NCBI GenBank assembly: GCA_945870575.1 | Contig: CAMBSK010000007.1 | Span: forward strand, 1-64,000 | Direction: 5' to 3' | Origin: Bordetella parapertussis | Lineage (GTDB): Bacteria; Pseudomonadota; Gammaproteobacteria; Burkholderiales; Burkholderiaceae_C | Length of the DNA stretch: 64,000 nt | Translations under genes and position numbers: made by a program | The notes under the pieces: generated by a model | Told to the model about the DNA's origin: nothing | Databases searched by the model: none | Seen by the model: the letters and a program-made list of their open reading frames with translations, nothing else | In this document: piece by piece, positions 8,733 through 17,854 of the stretch | How the letters are laid out: the number at the start of each line of letters is the position of its first letter | Numbering within the stretch: position 1 is the first letter of the stretch

Positions 8733-8924
8733 TCAGGCAGTTGGCGTTTTGACAGTCTGTATGACTGCCGCCGTTGCTGCGCTTCCATTCAAAAATTTCT
8801 TGACCCATGTGGTATTCAGGGTCAATGCCAGGTGAACCGAAAACGATCCAATGGCTACTGCTGCGAGGAAGATGGGAATGCCGACAGAAGGTTTGACCAC
8901 TGTCCAGATTTTTCCGTAGATCAT
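8733..8924 (-). CDS. pucA: LH2-type antenna alpha polypeptide (B800-820-like pigment-site residues)
   Basis: A 63-residue alpha apoprotein. It aligns without gaps to classical LH2 alpha: Met1 (B800 ligand), KIWTVV, Pro12, Pro17, His31 (bacteriochlorophyll ligand in the single membrane helix) and Trp40. At positions 44-45, where B800-850 complexes have Tyr-Trp, it has Phe44-Leu45, the pair found in the blue-shifted B800-820 (LH3) of Rhodoblastus acidophilus. A 16-residue Ala/Thr-rich tail follows. Its ribosome-binding site AAGGAG overlaps the pucB stop codon, so translation is likely coupled. Confidence 0.93.
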   Translation of the reverse strand: MIYGKIWTVVKPSVGIPIFLAAVAIGSFSVHLALTLNTTWVKKFLNGSAATAAVIQTVKTPTA

Positions 8925-8936
8925 GTGGTGCTCCTT

Positions 8937-9083
8937 TTATTTCAGCCAAGGGGAATAAATGTACGCCAGCAGGTGTGCTAACGCTGCAATCATTCCAAAG
9001 ATTTGAGTCCCTTGGATGAGGTGCCGATGAATTTCTTCTGATTCGGCTTCTGACAGGCCTGTTGGGCCTACTTTGTCTGACAT
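8937..9083 (-). CDS. pucB: LH2-type antenna beta polypeptide
   Basis: A 48-residue beta apoprotein beginning MSDKVGPTGLSEAESEEIH. It has the family pattern of an acidic N-terminus, EEIH (the first conserved His, residue 19), one membrane helix with His37 in ALAHLLAY as the bacteriochlorophyll ligand, and PWLK at the C-terminus. The Arg of the usual GTRVF motif (Arg20 of the acidophila beta chain, which bonds the B800 acetyl group) is Gln27 here. The ATG is preceded by AAGGAGA at good spacing. It is the first gene of pucB-pucA-pucC-(7170-7256) and is too short for most gene callers' length limits. Confidence 0.93.
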   Translation of the reverse strand: MSDKVGPTGLSEAESEEIHRHLIQGTQIFGMIAALAHLLAYIYSPWLK

Positions 9084-9184
9084 GGTGTTATCTCCTTGAA
9101 AGATTTTCACGTCCGTGCAAAACCCGCACGAGGGTTATTTATGGCCCCCATGGCCACAAATCCTTTAATTCCTTACGGATTGAA

Positions 9185-9228
9185 AGTTATTTTAGGTTGA
9201 CACTTTAATCTGTCAACATATATTTACA
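9185..9228. promoter_or_regulatory. puc control region: tandem TGT-N12-ACA sites over divergent promoters
   Basis: A perfect TGT-N12-ACA palindrome lies at 9211-9228, and a second with one mismatch (AGT-N12-ACA on the plus strand) at 9185-9202, exactly 8 bp apart. This motif and spacing are those of PpsR/CrtJ, the redox/light repressor of photosynthesis genes. On the minus strand TTGACA (9216-9211) and TAAAAT (9194-9189), spacing 16, form a promoter for pucB, with each element inside one palindrome. On the plus strand TTGACA (9197-9202) and TATATT (9219-9224), spacing 16, form a promoter toward gluQ. Site identity is by motif only. Confidence 0.72.
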
Positions 9229-9297
9229 CCTAGCCGTCAGATTGCTTGAGTTACAGTCAGACTCGCTGCAACTTGTTGAATTCATTGACTTTTAATT

Positions 9298-10194
9298 TTG
9301 AAACTTTACAGGCAAACCTACCGAGGTCGCTTCGCACCCTCGCCTACCGGCCCTTTACACGCCGGTTCTTTGGTCGCTGCCTTGGCCAGTTGGCTGGATG
9401 CGCGAGCCCACGCAGGCACTTGGTTGGTGCGGATGGAAGACGTGGATACACCTCGTTGTCATGAAGCTGCAACACAAACCATACTGTCGCAATTGGCTGC
9501 CTGCGGCATGCTCAGCGATGAGCCGGTCTTGCTGCAATCTCAGCGCGCATCCGCCTACCAGACGGCGCTGGACGCACTGACGCAAGCAGACGCTGTCTAT
9601 GCATGCCGCTGCTCGCGCGCGGACATCGCCAGAACCCTGGTGGCGCAAGGCATTGCCCCTGAGCGCCACCGCGACACGACTTACCCCGGCACTTGCCGTG
9701 CATTGAATCTGTCATTAGAAGCGGGCATGTCGGTGCGTTTACATCTACCTGAGAGCGAAGTGCATTGGCAGGACCGCCGCTTGGGTAATCAACAACAAAC
9801 CGTGGCCGTCACAGTCGGCGACTTTGTGCTCAAACGCAGCGATGGTTTATGGGCCTACCAATTGGCCGTGGTGGTTGACGATGCCGCGCAAGACATCACG
9901 CATGTCGTGCGTGGCGAGGATCTGGCAGACAACACGGCGCGTCAAATCCTGTTGCAACAAGCCCTCGGCCTGCCCCGGCCTGTTTATATGCACACGCCGC
10001 TGGTGCTGGCCGCTGACGGCGAAAAACTGTCCAAACAAAACGGCGCTATGAGCCTTGACTTGGACACGCCGGTCAAAGTGATGCAGGCTTTGAATGCAGC
10101 CGCGAAGGTGTTGGGGTTGCCACAGCATCATGGCGATAACGCCGCACTGGCACTGGCGGTGTGGGTGGGTGAATGGCTTGAACGCTGGCATTGA
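9298..10194 (+). CDS. gluQ: Glutamyl-Q tRNA(Asp) synthetase
   Basis: A 298-residue truncated glutamyl-tRNA synthetase paralogue. The class I signatures are [16 protein letters not shown] (HIGH-like) and EKLSKQNGA (KMSKS-like), and the anticodon-binding half of GltX is missing, as in all GluQ proteins. A Cys-rich Zn site (CRCSRAD...YPGTC) is present. It attaches glutamate to queuosine-34 of tRNA-Asp, so it depends on the queuosine pathway represented here by queG. An in-frame stop at 9286 leaves TTG 9298 (or ATT 9295) as start. It is divergent from the puc operon, whose control region overlaps its likely promoter. Confidence 0.92.
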   Translation: MKLYRQTYRGRFAPSPTGPLHAGSLVAALASWLDARAHAGTWLVRMEDVDTPRCHEAATQTILSQLAACGMLSDEPVLLQSQRASAYQTALDALTQADAVYACRCSRADIARTLVAQGIAPERHRDTTYPGTCRALNLSLEAGMSVRLHLPESEVHWQDRRLGNQQQTVAVTVGDFVLKRSDGLWAYQLAVVVDDAAQDITHVVRGEDLADNTARQILLQQALGLPRPVYMHTPLVLAADGEKLSKQNGAMSLDLDTPVKVMQALNAAAKVLGLPQHHGDNAALALAVWVGEWLERWH

Positions 10195-10301
10195 GCGCCT
10201 AGGTAGCGTGACCCTGCGAATGGCTCAAGCCGCTACCAAGCTGACAACGTGTCTGCTTTGAGGCCACAGGCACAATCGCTACATCTTTCAGACATCAAGC
10301 C

Positions 10302-11006
10302 ATGAACAACCAAGCCCCCGCGCACATCGCCCACCCTAAAACCATCAAAAGTTTTGTCACCCGCGCCGGTCGCACCACCGGCGGTCAGGCCAAAGCCTTG
10401 GCGGAGTTGGGCCCGCGTTTTGTGCTGCCGTTTGATCGCCATGCTTTCAACGCAGACGCAGCTTTCGGACGCGTCGCGCCGGTTATTCTGGAGATCGGCT
10501 TCGGCATGGGAGATGCCACCGTACAAATCGCCAAAGTCAGACCGCAAGACAATTTTCTGTGCTGCGAAGTGCACGAACCCGGCGTCGGCGCATTGCTCAA
10601 GCACATGGGTGAACTCGACATTGAGAACATCCGCATACTGCAACACGACGCGGTCGAAGTGATAGAACACATGCTGGCCGCAGACAGCCTGGACGGCGTG
10701 CATATTTTTTTTCCAGACCCTTGGCACAAACTGCGGCACAACAAACGCCGTTTGATACAAACGCCTTTTGTAAATGAACTGGTCAAGCGGGTCAAACCCG
10801 GCGGCTATATACATTGCGCGACCGACTGGCAACCGTATGCAGAACACATACTTCATGTGTTGCAAGCCGAACCAGCTTTGGTCAACGCCAGTCAGCGCGA
10901 AGACGGCTACAGCGATCAACCTGACTACCGTCCCTTGACCAAGTTTGAGAACCGGGGCTTGAAGCTTGGGCACGGGGTTTGGGATCTGGTGTTCCGGCGG
11001 GCGTGA
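10302..11006 (+). CDS. trmB: tRNA (guanine-N7-)-methyltransferase
   Basis: A 234-residue class I SAM methyltransferase. [16 protein letters not shown] is the SAM-binding motif I, and [18 protein letters not shown] is the diagnostic TrmB catalytic/tRNA-binding segment. It makes m7G46 in the variable loop of tRNAs. The N-terminus has the [15 protein letters not shown] basic stretch usual for the family. Length agrees with the family. It is followed 44 bp later by an RluA-type synthase on the same strand, probably one unit. Confidence 0.95.
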   Translation: MNNQAPAHIAHPKTIKSFVTRAGRTTGGQAKALAELGPRFVLPFDRHAFNADAAFGRVAPVILEIGFGMGDATVQIAKVRPQDNFLCCEVHEPGVGALLKHMGELDIENIRILQHDAVEVIEHMLAADSLDGVHIFFPDPWHKLRHNKRRLIQTPFVNELVKRVKPGGYIHCATDWQPYAEHILHVLQAEPALVNASQREDGYSDQPDYRPLTKFENRGLKLGHGVWDLVFRRA

Positions 11007-11050
11007 ATGCAGTTGCCCAACACCAATCAACCCGGCTTTTTTGATTGAAC

Positions 11051-11965
11051 ATGGGCTTGTCTGAAACTTTGCCCATGCGCGACGGAGTCAGTGCTTCGCG
11101 CGTCAGTTTGCCGGCCGGTGACTGGATCACGCTGCTGGATTTTTTGTGCCATCGTTTTCCGGCCATTGGCCGTGAGGAATGGGTCGCGCGCATCCACAAA
11201 GGCCATGTGCTGCACGAGGACGGCAGCGCGGTCGAACCGGATGAACCCTATACAGCGCACCAATTCATTTTTTATTACCGCGACGTGCCGCAAGAAGCAA
11301 CCCTGCCGCAAGATGCACAAGTGCTGTTTGAAGACGAGCATGTGCTGGTGGCCGACAAACCGCATTTCATGCCTGTCACGCCGGGCGGGCGCTATTTGCA
11401 AAGCTGTTTGCTGGTGCAACTCAAGCGCTTGACTGCCAGTGAATCGCTGACGCCGATTCACCGTATAGACCGCGAGACCGCGGGCTTGGTGGTGTTTTGC
11501 AAACGCGCCCAAGACCGGGACGCTTACCACGCCTTGTTTCGCCAGCATCAGGTGCACAAGTGGTACCAAGCGGTGGCGGCTTTCAAACCAGAACTGAACT
11601 TGCCGCTGGTGCATCGCAGCCGCTTGGTTGAAGGCGATCAGTTTTTTCTGTCTAAAGAAATTCCCGGCGAGCCCAACACTGAAACGCGTATGTCGCTATT
11701 AAAAGTTGTGGATGACTTGGCGCTCTACCAATTGGAACCACTGACCGGTCACCGCCATCAATTGCGCATACATATGATGAGCCTGGGTGTGCCGATTGCA
11801 GGCGATCAGCTTTACCCTCAGCTACTGCGCGGCCCCCATCAAGCAGATGATTTCAGCAGCCCCATGCAATTGCTGGCGCAACGCATTGCGTTTAAAGACC
11901 CGGTCACGGGCGAGGAGCGAGACTGGCAGAGTCGGCGTTTATTGCGGATCACCACCAGTGATTGA
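11051..11965 (+). CDS. RluA-family pseudouridine synthase
   Basis: A 304-residue pseudouridine synthase. The catalytic Asp is in HRIDRETAGLVVFCK, and LEPLTGHRHQLRIHMMSLGVPI is the conserved C-terminal motif. The N-terminal part (residues 20-70) resembles an S4-like region but is weak. The ATG at 11051 is preferred over a TTG two codons upstream. Members of this clade are often annotated RluA or TruC-like; substrate (rRNA or tRNA) cannot be assigned from sequence alone. It lies behind trmB and is convergent with alaS, with a perfect 7-bp hairpin between the two stops. Confidence 0.85.
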   Translation: MGLSETLPMRDGVSASRVSLPAGDWITLLDFLCHRFPAIGREEWVARIHKGHVLHEDGSAVEPDEPYTAHQFIFYYRDVPQEATLPQDAQVLFEDEHVLVADKPHFMPVTPGGRYLQSCLLVQLKRLTASESLTPIHRIDRETAGLVVFCKRAQDRDAYHALFRQHQVHKWYQAVAAFKPELNLPLVHRSRLVEGDQFFLSKEIPGEPNTETRMSLLKVVDDLALYQLEPLTGHRHQLRIHMMSLGVPIAGDQLYPQLLRGPHQADDFSSPMQLLAQRIAFKDPVTGEERDWQSRRLLRITTSD

Positions 11966-11969
11966 TTCA

Positions 11970-11991
11970 GAACCGCCGGGCTGAGCGGTTC
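11970..11991. terminator. Hairpin between convergent genes (possible bidirectional terminator)
   Basis: GAACCGC (11970-11976) and GCGGTTC (11985-11991) form a perfect 7-bp stem with an 8-base loop between the pseudouridine synthase and alaS stops. No clear T-run follows on either strand, so termination would be weak or factor-assisted. Confidence 0.4.
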
Positions 11992-11999
11992 ACAATAAA

Positions 12000-14639
12000 T
12001 TACAAACGCTCATTGACCCAAGCCTGCACGCTGGCCAGCGCTTTGTCCAATCCGGCGGGCTGCGTACCGCCAGCCATGGCCATGTCGGGCTTACCGCCAC
12101 CTTTGCCGCCAACTTGCTGAGCAACAAAATTCACCAGTTCACCAGCTTTGACTCTGCCTAAAGTGTCAGCGGTCACACCAGCGGCGAGTTGCACCTTGTC
12201 ACCGTCCACACTGGCCAGCACCACCACCACGGTTTTGAGTTTGTTTTTCAACTGGTCCAAGGTGTCGCGCAAGGCTTTGGCGTCGGCACCGGGCAGCAAA
12301 GCAGCCAGCAATTTCACGCCTTTGACATCGATGGCTTGGGCCAGCAAATCATCACCTTGCGATGAAGCCAGTTTGCCTTTCAACGCGCCCATGTCTTTTT
12401 CCAGACTGCGCATTTGCTCGAGCAATTGCGCCAGCCGTTGGTTGAGTTCGGCGGGCGTGGCTTTGAGCGCGGCGCAGGCCTGGTTCACCGTGTCCTCCAT
12501 CTGCTGCACATAAGCCAATGAGTGTTCGCCGGTCACGGCTTCGATGCGGCGCACGCCTGCGGCCACACCGCTTTGCGCCACCACTTTGAATAAACCTATG
12601 TCGCCGGTGCTGAGCACGTGCGTGCCGCCGCACAACTCGCGGCTGCTGCCGATGTCGAGCACGCGCACTGTGTCGCCGTATTTCTCGCCGAACAACATCA
12701 TGGCGCCGGTTTTTTGTGCGGCCTCAATGTCCATGACCCGCGCTTGCGTGTCGGCGTTGGCCAAAATCTCGGCGTTCACCTTGTGTTCAATCTCGCGGAT
12801 CTGATCGTCTGTGATCGGCCCGGTGTGCGCAAAGTCGAAGCGGGTGCGCTCGTTGTTCACCAAACTGCCTTTTTGCTGAACATGCGCGCCCAGCACTTCG
12901 CGCAAAGCTTTGTGCATCAAATGCGTGGCCGAGTGGTTGCGCACCGTGGCGGCGCGCAGCGCGGTGTCTACGCGCGCTTGCACGCTGTCGCCAACTTTCA
13001 AACTGCCCTTGGCAAGTTCACCGTGGTGACCAAATACATCGGCTTTGATTTTGAGCGTGTCTTCCACTTCAAACACTGCCGCGCCGCCGTTGATATGACC
13101 TTGGTCGCCGACCTGGCCGCCGCTCTCGGCGTAAAACGGTGTGTGGTCTAACACCACCACGCCCGGCTGTCCGGCTTGCATTTCTTTCACTGAAACACCA
13201 TCGACATACAAAGCCGTGACTTTGGCTTCGGCGCTCAAATGTTCGTAGCCGACAAATTCATTGCCGACACCGCTGTATTCCAACGCCCTGTCCATTTTGA
13301 ATTTACCGGCTGCGCGGGCTTGGGATTTTTGTTTTTCCATGGCGGCTTGGAAACCCGCTTCGTCCACCGATACGTTTCGCTCGCGGCATACATCGTTGGT
13401 CAAGTCCAGCGGAAAGCCATAGGTGTCGTGCAATTTGAATGCAACTTCACCCGCAAGAACATGGACACCTTGAGGCAAACTGGTATCCAAGATTTCCATA
13501 CCGGTTGCGAGCGTCTCATAAAACCGCTCTTCCTCGGTCTTCAACACTGCTGTGATGCGATCGGCCTGCGCCGCCAAGTTCGGATAAGCCTCGCCCATCA
13601 GCGCAACCAAGTCGGCAACCAGTTTGTGGAAAAACGGTTTTTTCTGCCCCAGCTTGTAACCGTGGCGGATAGCGCGGCGGATGATGCGCCGCTGCACATA
13701 ACCACGGCCTTCGCTGCCGGCAATCACGCCGTCGCTGACCAAAAACGCGGTCGCGCGAATGTGGTCAGCGATCACGCGCAAGGAGTTATTGTGCAAATCA
13801 GCGCAGCCGGTTTCGCGCGCAGCGGCTTTGATCAATGCGTCAAAAATATCGATCTCGTAATTGCTGTGCACGTGTTGCAGGATAGCGGCCAAGCGCTCCA
13901 AGCCCATGCCGGTGTCCACGCAAGGCGCGGGCAATTTGTTCAAGCTGCCGTCGGGTTGCATGTCAAACTGCATGAACACGTGGTTCCATATTTCAATGAA
14001 ACGGTCGCCGTCTTCGTCCGGGCTGCCGGGCGGGCCGCCGGGAATGTGCGCGCCGTGGTCGTAAAAAATTTCAGAGCAAGGGCCGCAAGGGCCGGTGTCG
14101 GCCATCATCCAAAAATTGTCGGAGGCGTATTTCTTGCCCTTGTTGTCGCCAATGCGAACGATGCGGTCGGCAGGCAAACCGATGTCTTTGTGCCAAATAT
14201 CGTAGGCCTCGTCGTCATCGATATAGACAGTCACCAGCAGGCGTTCGGGCGGCAACTTGTACACCTGCGTCAACAACTCCCAACCCCATTTCAAACTGTC
14301 GCGCTTGAAGTAATCGCCAAAACTCCAGTTGCCCAGCATTTCGAAAAAGGTGTGATGGCGTGCGGTGTAACCCACGTTTTCCAAGTCATTGTGTTTGCCA
14401 CCGGCGCGCAAACAGGCCTGCACCGAAGCCGCGCGAACATACGAGCGTTTGTCCTCGCCCAGAAACACATCTTTGAACTGCACCATGCCCGAGTTGGTGA
14501 ACATCAGCGTCGGGTCGTTGCCCGGCACCAACGGGCTGGAGGCCACCACGGTATGTCCTTTGGCGGCGAAAAAATCCAAAAAGGTTTTGCGTATGTCGGC
14601 CACCGACAGTTTGGGCAATGAAGAGGTGCTTGCGTTCAT
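12000..14639 (-). CDS. alaS: Alanine--tRNA ligase
   Basis: An 879-residue alanyl-tRNA synthetase, close to the E. coli length. Class II motifs lie in the first 250 residues ([35 protein letters not shown] segment; DTGMGLERL). The editing domain has the HSATHLMH zinc motif and the distal CGGTH, and the C-terminal Gly-rich domain includes [15 protein letters not shown]. The start at 14639 (MNASTSS) is chosen because it leads straight into the conserved [14 protein letters not shown]; 34 residues of extra frame upstream look untranslated. Stand-alone gene, convergent with the trmB unit. Confidence 0.96.
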   Translation of the reverse strand: MNASTSSLPKLSVADIRKTFLDFFAAKGHTVVASSPLVPGNDPTLMFTNSGMVQFKDVFLGEDKRSYVRAASVQACLRAGGKHNDLENVGYTARHHTFFEMLGNWSFGDYFKRDSLKWGWELLTQVYKLPPERLLVTVYIDDDEAYDIWHKDIGLPADRIVRIGDNKGKKYASDNFWMMADTGPCGPCSEIFYDHGAHIPGGPPGSPDEDGDRFIEIWNHVFMQFDMQPDGSLNKLPAPCVDTGMGLERLAAILQHVHSNYEIDIFDALIKAAARETGCADLHNNSLRVIADHIRATAFLVSDGVIAGSEGRGYVQRRIIRRAIRHGYKLGQKKPFFHKLVADLVALMGEAYPNLAAQADRITAVLKTEEERFYETLATGMEILDTSLPQGVHVLAGEVAFKLHDTYGFPLDLTNDVCRERNVSVDEAGFQAAMEKQKSQARAAGKFKMDRALEYSGVGNEFVGYEHLSAEAKVTALYVDGVSVKEMQAGQPGVVVLDHTPFYAESGGQVGDQGHINGGAAVFEVEDTLKIKADVFGHHGELAKGSLKVGDSVQARVDTALRAATVRNHSATHLMHKALREVLGAHVQQKGSLVNNERTRFDFAHTGPITDDQIREIEHKVNAEILANADTQARVMDIEAAQKTGAMMLFGEKYGDTVRVLDIGSSRELCGGTHVLSTGDIGLFKVVAQSGVAAGVRRIEAVTGEHSLAYVQQMEDTVNQACAALKATPAELNQRLAQLLEQMRSLEKDMGALKGKLASSQGDDLLAQAIDVKGVKLLAALLPGADAKALRDTLDQLKNKLKTVVVVLASVDGDKVQLAAGVTADTLGRVKAGELVNFVAQQVGGKGGGKPDMAMAGGTQPAGLDKALASVQAWVNERL

Positions 14640-14766
14640 GGTGATAGGGTTGTGGATTAAGCGGTAATTCGGGGCGATCAGCGAGTTGCTGACCGCAGGC
14701 GCCATAGCTTCGGCGAGCAAACGCGAATTATAGGTTTTCACCCCTCCGCGGTTGTCTCAATGAACT

Positions 14767-15003
14767 TCAAGCGTAATCATTGGCAAGGTAATTTGTAATC
14801 TCTTGCACATTGACCTCAATGTCATACGTTGTAGTCAAACTGCTCACCTCTATATGGCCTGGTAAAGGTAGCTCTTTACTTTCACTCTGTATCACATAAC
14901 ATAACCAGGTCCCATAATCTTCCTGCCAGAAACGAACCTCGTAATCGGGCTTGATAGCTGCTCTCAATTTCAATTCAAACTCTTTGATTTGCAAGTCGTT
15001 CAT
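14767..15003 (-). CDS. Hypothetical 78-residue protein
   Basis: A small acidic protein, start at 15003 supported by GGAG 6 bases upstream. It contains FWQEDYGTWLCYVI and a C-terminal NVQEITNYLANDYA. No family is recognised and there is no signal peptide or membrane helix. An inverted repeat (TCAAGT-5-ACTTGA, 15049-15065) lies about 46 bp upstream and could be an operator. It sits next to the YoeB toxin gene on the same strand, but a functional link is not evident. Confidence 0.55.
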   Translation of the reverse strand: MNDLQIKEFELKLRAAIKPDYEVRFWQEDYGTWLCYVIQSESKELPLPGHIEVSSLTTTYDIEVNVQEITNYLANDYA

Positions 15004-15120
15004 GTTTTTCTCCAAAATGAGATTAGCTTGACATGAAAAATTTCGGAATCAAGTCCTTGACTTGAAAGCGGTGTATCAAACCTTCAGATGCTTAGGCGCA
15101 AATTAGAGCCTACGAGTTTC

Positions 15121-15384
15121 TCAGCGATAGTGCCAACGACAGGCAATGACAACCAACTCGTCATCGTCAGCGGCATAAACCAGTCGATGAACGTCATCTA
15201 TACGCCGTGACCAGTAACCGGACAAATTACCTACCAGCGGTTCGGGCTTACCTATACCTGCGAACGGATCGCGGCGGGTCGACTCTATGAGTAGATTGAT
15301 TCGGCGCAATGTTTTTTTGTCCTGCCCTTGCCAGTAAATGTAATCGTCCCAAGCCGCTGCTGTGAACAATATGGCCCGGCTCAT
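15121..15384 (-). CDS. yoeB: Type II toxin, Txe/YoeB family mRNA interferase
   Basis: An 87-residue RelE-superfamily toxin. AAWDDYIYWQGQDKKTLRRINLLI, DPFAGIGKPEPLVGNLSGYWSRRI, DVHRLVYA and the terminal ACRWHY are the YoeB hallmarks, including the catalytic Glu (KPEPL), Arg, His83-equivalent and terminal Tyr. It cleaves mRNA in the ribosomal A-site. It overlaps the antitoxin gene by 4 bp (ATGA), the standard arrangement. All active-site residues appear intact. Confidence 0.92.
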   Translation of the reverse strand: MSRAILFTAAAWDDYIYWQGQDKKTLRRINLLIESTRRDPFAGIGKPEPLVGNLSGYWSRRIDDVHRLVYAADDDELVVIACRWHYR

Positions 15385-15635
15385 GCGTCAAGCAGCTGAC
15401 GACGTTTGGCTTTGCCCGCCTTGTGTTGTGCAATAGAAGTGGCCAAGTGTGCCGCATTGGCGGGATGGGACAACAGGTAAAGCGTCTCGGCCATGCTTTC
15501 GTATTGAGCCTGAGACATGACCACAGCGTTACCGCCCTCGCGGCGCGTGATCACAGCGATGTCTGCATCGTTGACAACGTCATCAATCACGGCCTTCAAA
15601 CCGTTACGAGCATCGGTGTAAGAAATGATTTTCAT
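15381..15635 (-). CDS. yefM: Antitoxin of the Phd/YefM family
   Basis: An 84-residue antitoxin. The N-terminal ISYTDARNGLKAVIDDVVNDADIAVITRREGGNAVVMSQAQYESMAETLYLL is the Phd/YefM dimerisation and DNA-binding fold; the C-terminal half is the toxin-neutralising tail. It precedes and overlaps yoeB and probably represses the shared promoter upstream of 15635. Confidence 0.92.
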   Translation of the reverse strand: MKIISYTDARNGLKAVIDDVVNDADIAVITRREGGNAVVMSQAQYESMAETLYLLSHPANAAHLATSIAQHKAGKAKRRQLLDA

Positions 15636-15839
15636 GATCGACCTGTGCAGCTTTATGGACAGGTCATTCTATCGCACAGCCATCAAACCTAAAGGTGATT
15701 TGTGCACAGCCCAGCAATCTCCCCTTTACCCAAAGCAGAAATGTCATGCTCATACTGAACCTGGATTTCAGACGCAGCAACGCAAGGGGCATAATTTCTG
15801 ATTGCCACATCTCAGCCCCGAACCTCAGAAAGTTGCCCC

Positions 15840-17318
15840 ATGGACATGAAGACCTCCCCGCTTGCCTTGCTCAAAGACCCGACTTTGCTGAAAACCGATG
15901 CGCTGATCAACGGCGAATGGGTCAAAGGCAGCAGCCGTTTTGAGGTTCTTGACCCGAGCACCGGTTTGAAGCTGGCAGATGTGGCCAACCTGGGCCCGGC
16001 AGACGCTGAAAAAGCCATTGCCGCCGCTGACGCCGCCTGGCCTGCCTGGCGCAACAAAACCGCCAAAGAACGCAGCCAGATTTTGCGTAAATGGTTTGAT
16101 TTACTCATGGCCAACGCCGACGACCTGGCCCGCATACTCACCGCTGAGCAAGGCAAGCCTTACCCTGAAGCCAAAGGCGAGATCGCTTACGGCGCGAGTT
16201 TTGTCGAGTGGTACGCCGAAGAAGCCAAGCGCGTCAACGGCGAGACGCTGCCGCAGTTCGACAACAACCGCCGCTTGCTGGTGCTGAATCAACCCATCGG
16301 TGTGTGCGCCGCCATCACGCCTTGGAATTTCCCGCTGGCCATGATCACGCGCAAAGTCGCGCCTGCACTGGCCGCTGGTTGCCCGGTCGTCATCAAACCT
16401 GCTGAACTCACGCCCTTGACTGCGCTGGCTGCAGCTGAACTGGCGGGACGCGCAGGCATTCCAGCGGGTGTGTTGAATATGCTCTGCGCCGACAGCGACC
16501 ACAGCATCGCCATCGGCAAAGTGTTTTGCGCCAGCGACACGGTGCGCCACATCAGCTTCACCGGCTCCACCGAAGTCGGCCGCATACTGATGGCGCAGTC
16601 CGCGCCCAGCATCAAAAAACTGGCACTCGAACTCGGCGGTAACGCACCTTTCATCGTGTTCAACGACGCCGACATCGACTCTGCCGTTGAAGGCGCCATG
16701 CTCAGCAAATACCGCAACGCCGGCCAGACCTGTGTGTGCTCGAACCGCTTTTATGTGCAGTCCGGCGTGTATGAAGAATTCGTGCAGAAATTCACCGCCA
16801 AGGTCAAAACCCTGAAAGTCGGCAATGGCTTTGAAGACGGCGTGTCCCAAGGCCCGCTGATCGAAGACGCTGCTTTACTCAAAGTCAAATCCCATGTGGC
16901 AGACGCGCTGGCCAAAGGCGCGCGGGTGCTGACCGGCGGCAAGGCCTTACATGGACAGTTTTTTGAGCCCACGCTAGTGGCAGACGCCACTGCCGATATG
17001 TTGTGCGCTACCGAAGAAACCTTTGGGCCGTTTGCGCCGGTATTCAAATTTGAAACCGAGCAAGAAGCCATTACAGCCGCCAACAACACCGAATTCGGCC
17101 TGGCCAGTTACTTTTACACCCGCGACATTGGCCGTATTTACCGCGTCGGAGAGGCGCTGGAATACGGCATGGTCGGCGTCAATGTAGGTATTTTGGCTAC
17201 AGAACATGTGCCTTTTGGCGGCATGAAACAGTCAGGTTTAGGCCGCGAAGGCTCCCGCCACGGCATGACCGAATACCTTGAAATGAAATACCTTTGTATT
17301 GGTGATGTGTTGAAATAA
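15840..17318 (+). CDS. gabD: Succinate-semialdehyde dehydrogenase (NADP+-type)
   Basis: A 492-residue aldehyde dehydrogenase. The catalytic general base is in LALELGGNAPFIVF and the nucleophile in NAGQTCVCSNRFYV, where the CVC pair matches the redox-sensitive Cys pair of GabD. ITPWNFPLAMITRK and FTGSTEVGR are the cofactor-binding motifs. Length and sequence fit GabD, which converts succinate semialdehyde to succinate at the end of GABA degradation. No gabT is beside it. A small winged-helix regulator follows 102 bp downstream and may be its regulator. Two start ATGs (15840 and 15846) are possible. Confidence 0.9.
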   Translation: MDMKTSPLALLKDPTLLKTDALINGEWVKGSSRFEVLDPSTGLKLADVANLGPADAEKAIAAADAAWPAWRNKTAKERSQILRKWFDLLMANADDLARILTAEQGKPYPEAKGEIAYGASFVEWYAEEAKRVNGETLPQFDNNRRLLVLNQPIGVCAAITPWNFPLAMITRKVAPALAAGCPVVIKPAELTPLTALAAAELAGRAGIPAGVLNMLCADSDHSIAIGKVFCASDTVRHISFTGSTEVGRILMAQSAPSIKKLALELGGNAPFIVFNDADIDSAVEGAMLSKYRNAGQTCVCSNRFYVQSGVYEEFVQKFTAKVKTLKVGNGFEDGVSQGPLIEDAALLKVKSHVADALAKGARVLTGGKALHGQFFEPTLVADATADMLCATEETFGPFAPVFKFETEQEAITAANNTEFGLASYFYTRDIGRIYRVGEALEYGMVGVNVGILATEHVPFGGMKQSGLGREGSRHGMTEYLEMKYLCIGDVLK

Positions 17319-17420
17319 CCGCCTTAAAAGGAATCATTCTTCAAATTTAGATTTTTTACTCGCTTTGGTGCTATATTGGTTTTAATCTGAAAAATTAGAA
17401 TTCTTTTCAATTTAAGCGCC

Positions 17421-17768
17421 ATGAAAAATCAGGAAATTTATTTAAGGTTTCTCAGTTTGATGCATGCCATCGAGGGCAAAGGCGAGTTGCCGGAGTTGGA
17501 TCTGGACGCCAAACGCTTACTGGAAGTCATTGCTGTTAAACAAAGTCAGGGGCAGATCATCACCGTCACTGACGCCATGGCCATGGTACAAATCGCTTCA
17601 CCCGCGACCATACACCGCAAGCTCGATCAGTTGCGTGAATTGGGCATGATTGAAACGCAGTTTGAAGGCACGAACCGCCGCACCAAATACCTGAAGATCA
17701 CCGATAAGGCAAAACTTTACTTCAGCACGGTCGGCTCGCTCATACAACGGGCCACCGGTCAAGTTTGA
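17421..17768 (+). CDS. Small winged-helix (MarR-like) transcriptional regulator
   Basis: A 115-residue DNA-binding protein. Residues 25-105 form a winged helix: LEVIAVKQSQGQIITVTDAM, then the recognition helix SPATIHRKLDQLRELGMIE and a wing FEGTNRRTKYLKIT. The family is MarR-like by pattern, shorter than typical MarR proteins. It stands alone between gabD and scoB and is followed by a strong terminator. Target unknown. Confidence 0.7.
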   Translation: MKNQEIYLRFLSLMHAIEGKGELPELDLDAKRLLEVIAVKQSQGQIITVTDAMAMVQIASPATIHRKLDQLRELGMIETQFEGTNRRTKYLKITDKAKLYFSTVGSLIQRATGQV

Positions 17769-17793
17769 TTATTTGCACTCTATTTGAACAAAG

Positions 17794-17819
17794 AAAAAGC
17801 ACCCGAGGGTGCTTTTTTT
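17794..17819. terminator. Bidirectional intrinsic terminator
   Basis: AAAAAGCACCC-GA-GGGTGCTTTTTTT: a GC-rich stem flanked by an A-run on one side and a T-run on the other, between the convergent regulator gene and scoB. It should work in both directions. Confidence 0.9.
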
Positions 17820-17854
17820 AATGCCTGTCCGCTTTGCCTGAAAGGCAGCGCCGC

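Noticed and set aside
13239..14621. A 460-codon open frame on the plus strand
   Set aside because: It lies wholly antisense to alaS and has alanine-, valine- and histidine-rich composition typical of a shadow frame in GC-rich coding DNA.
14640..14741. A 34-residue N-terminal extension of AlaS
   Set aside because: AlaS proteins start with the region just after 14639; the extension has no conserved motif.
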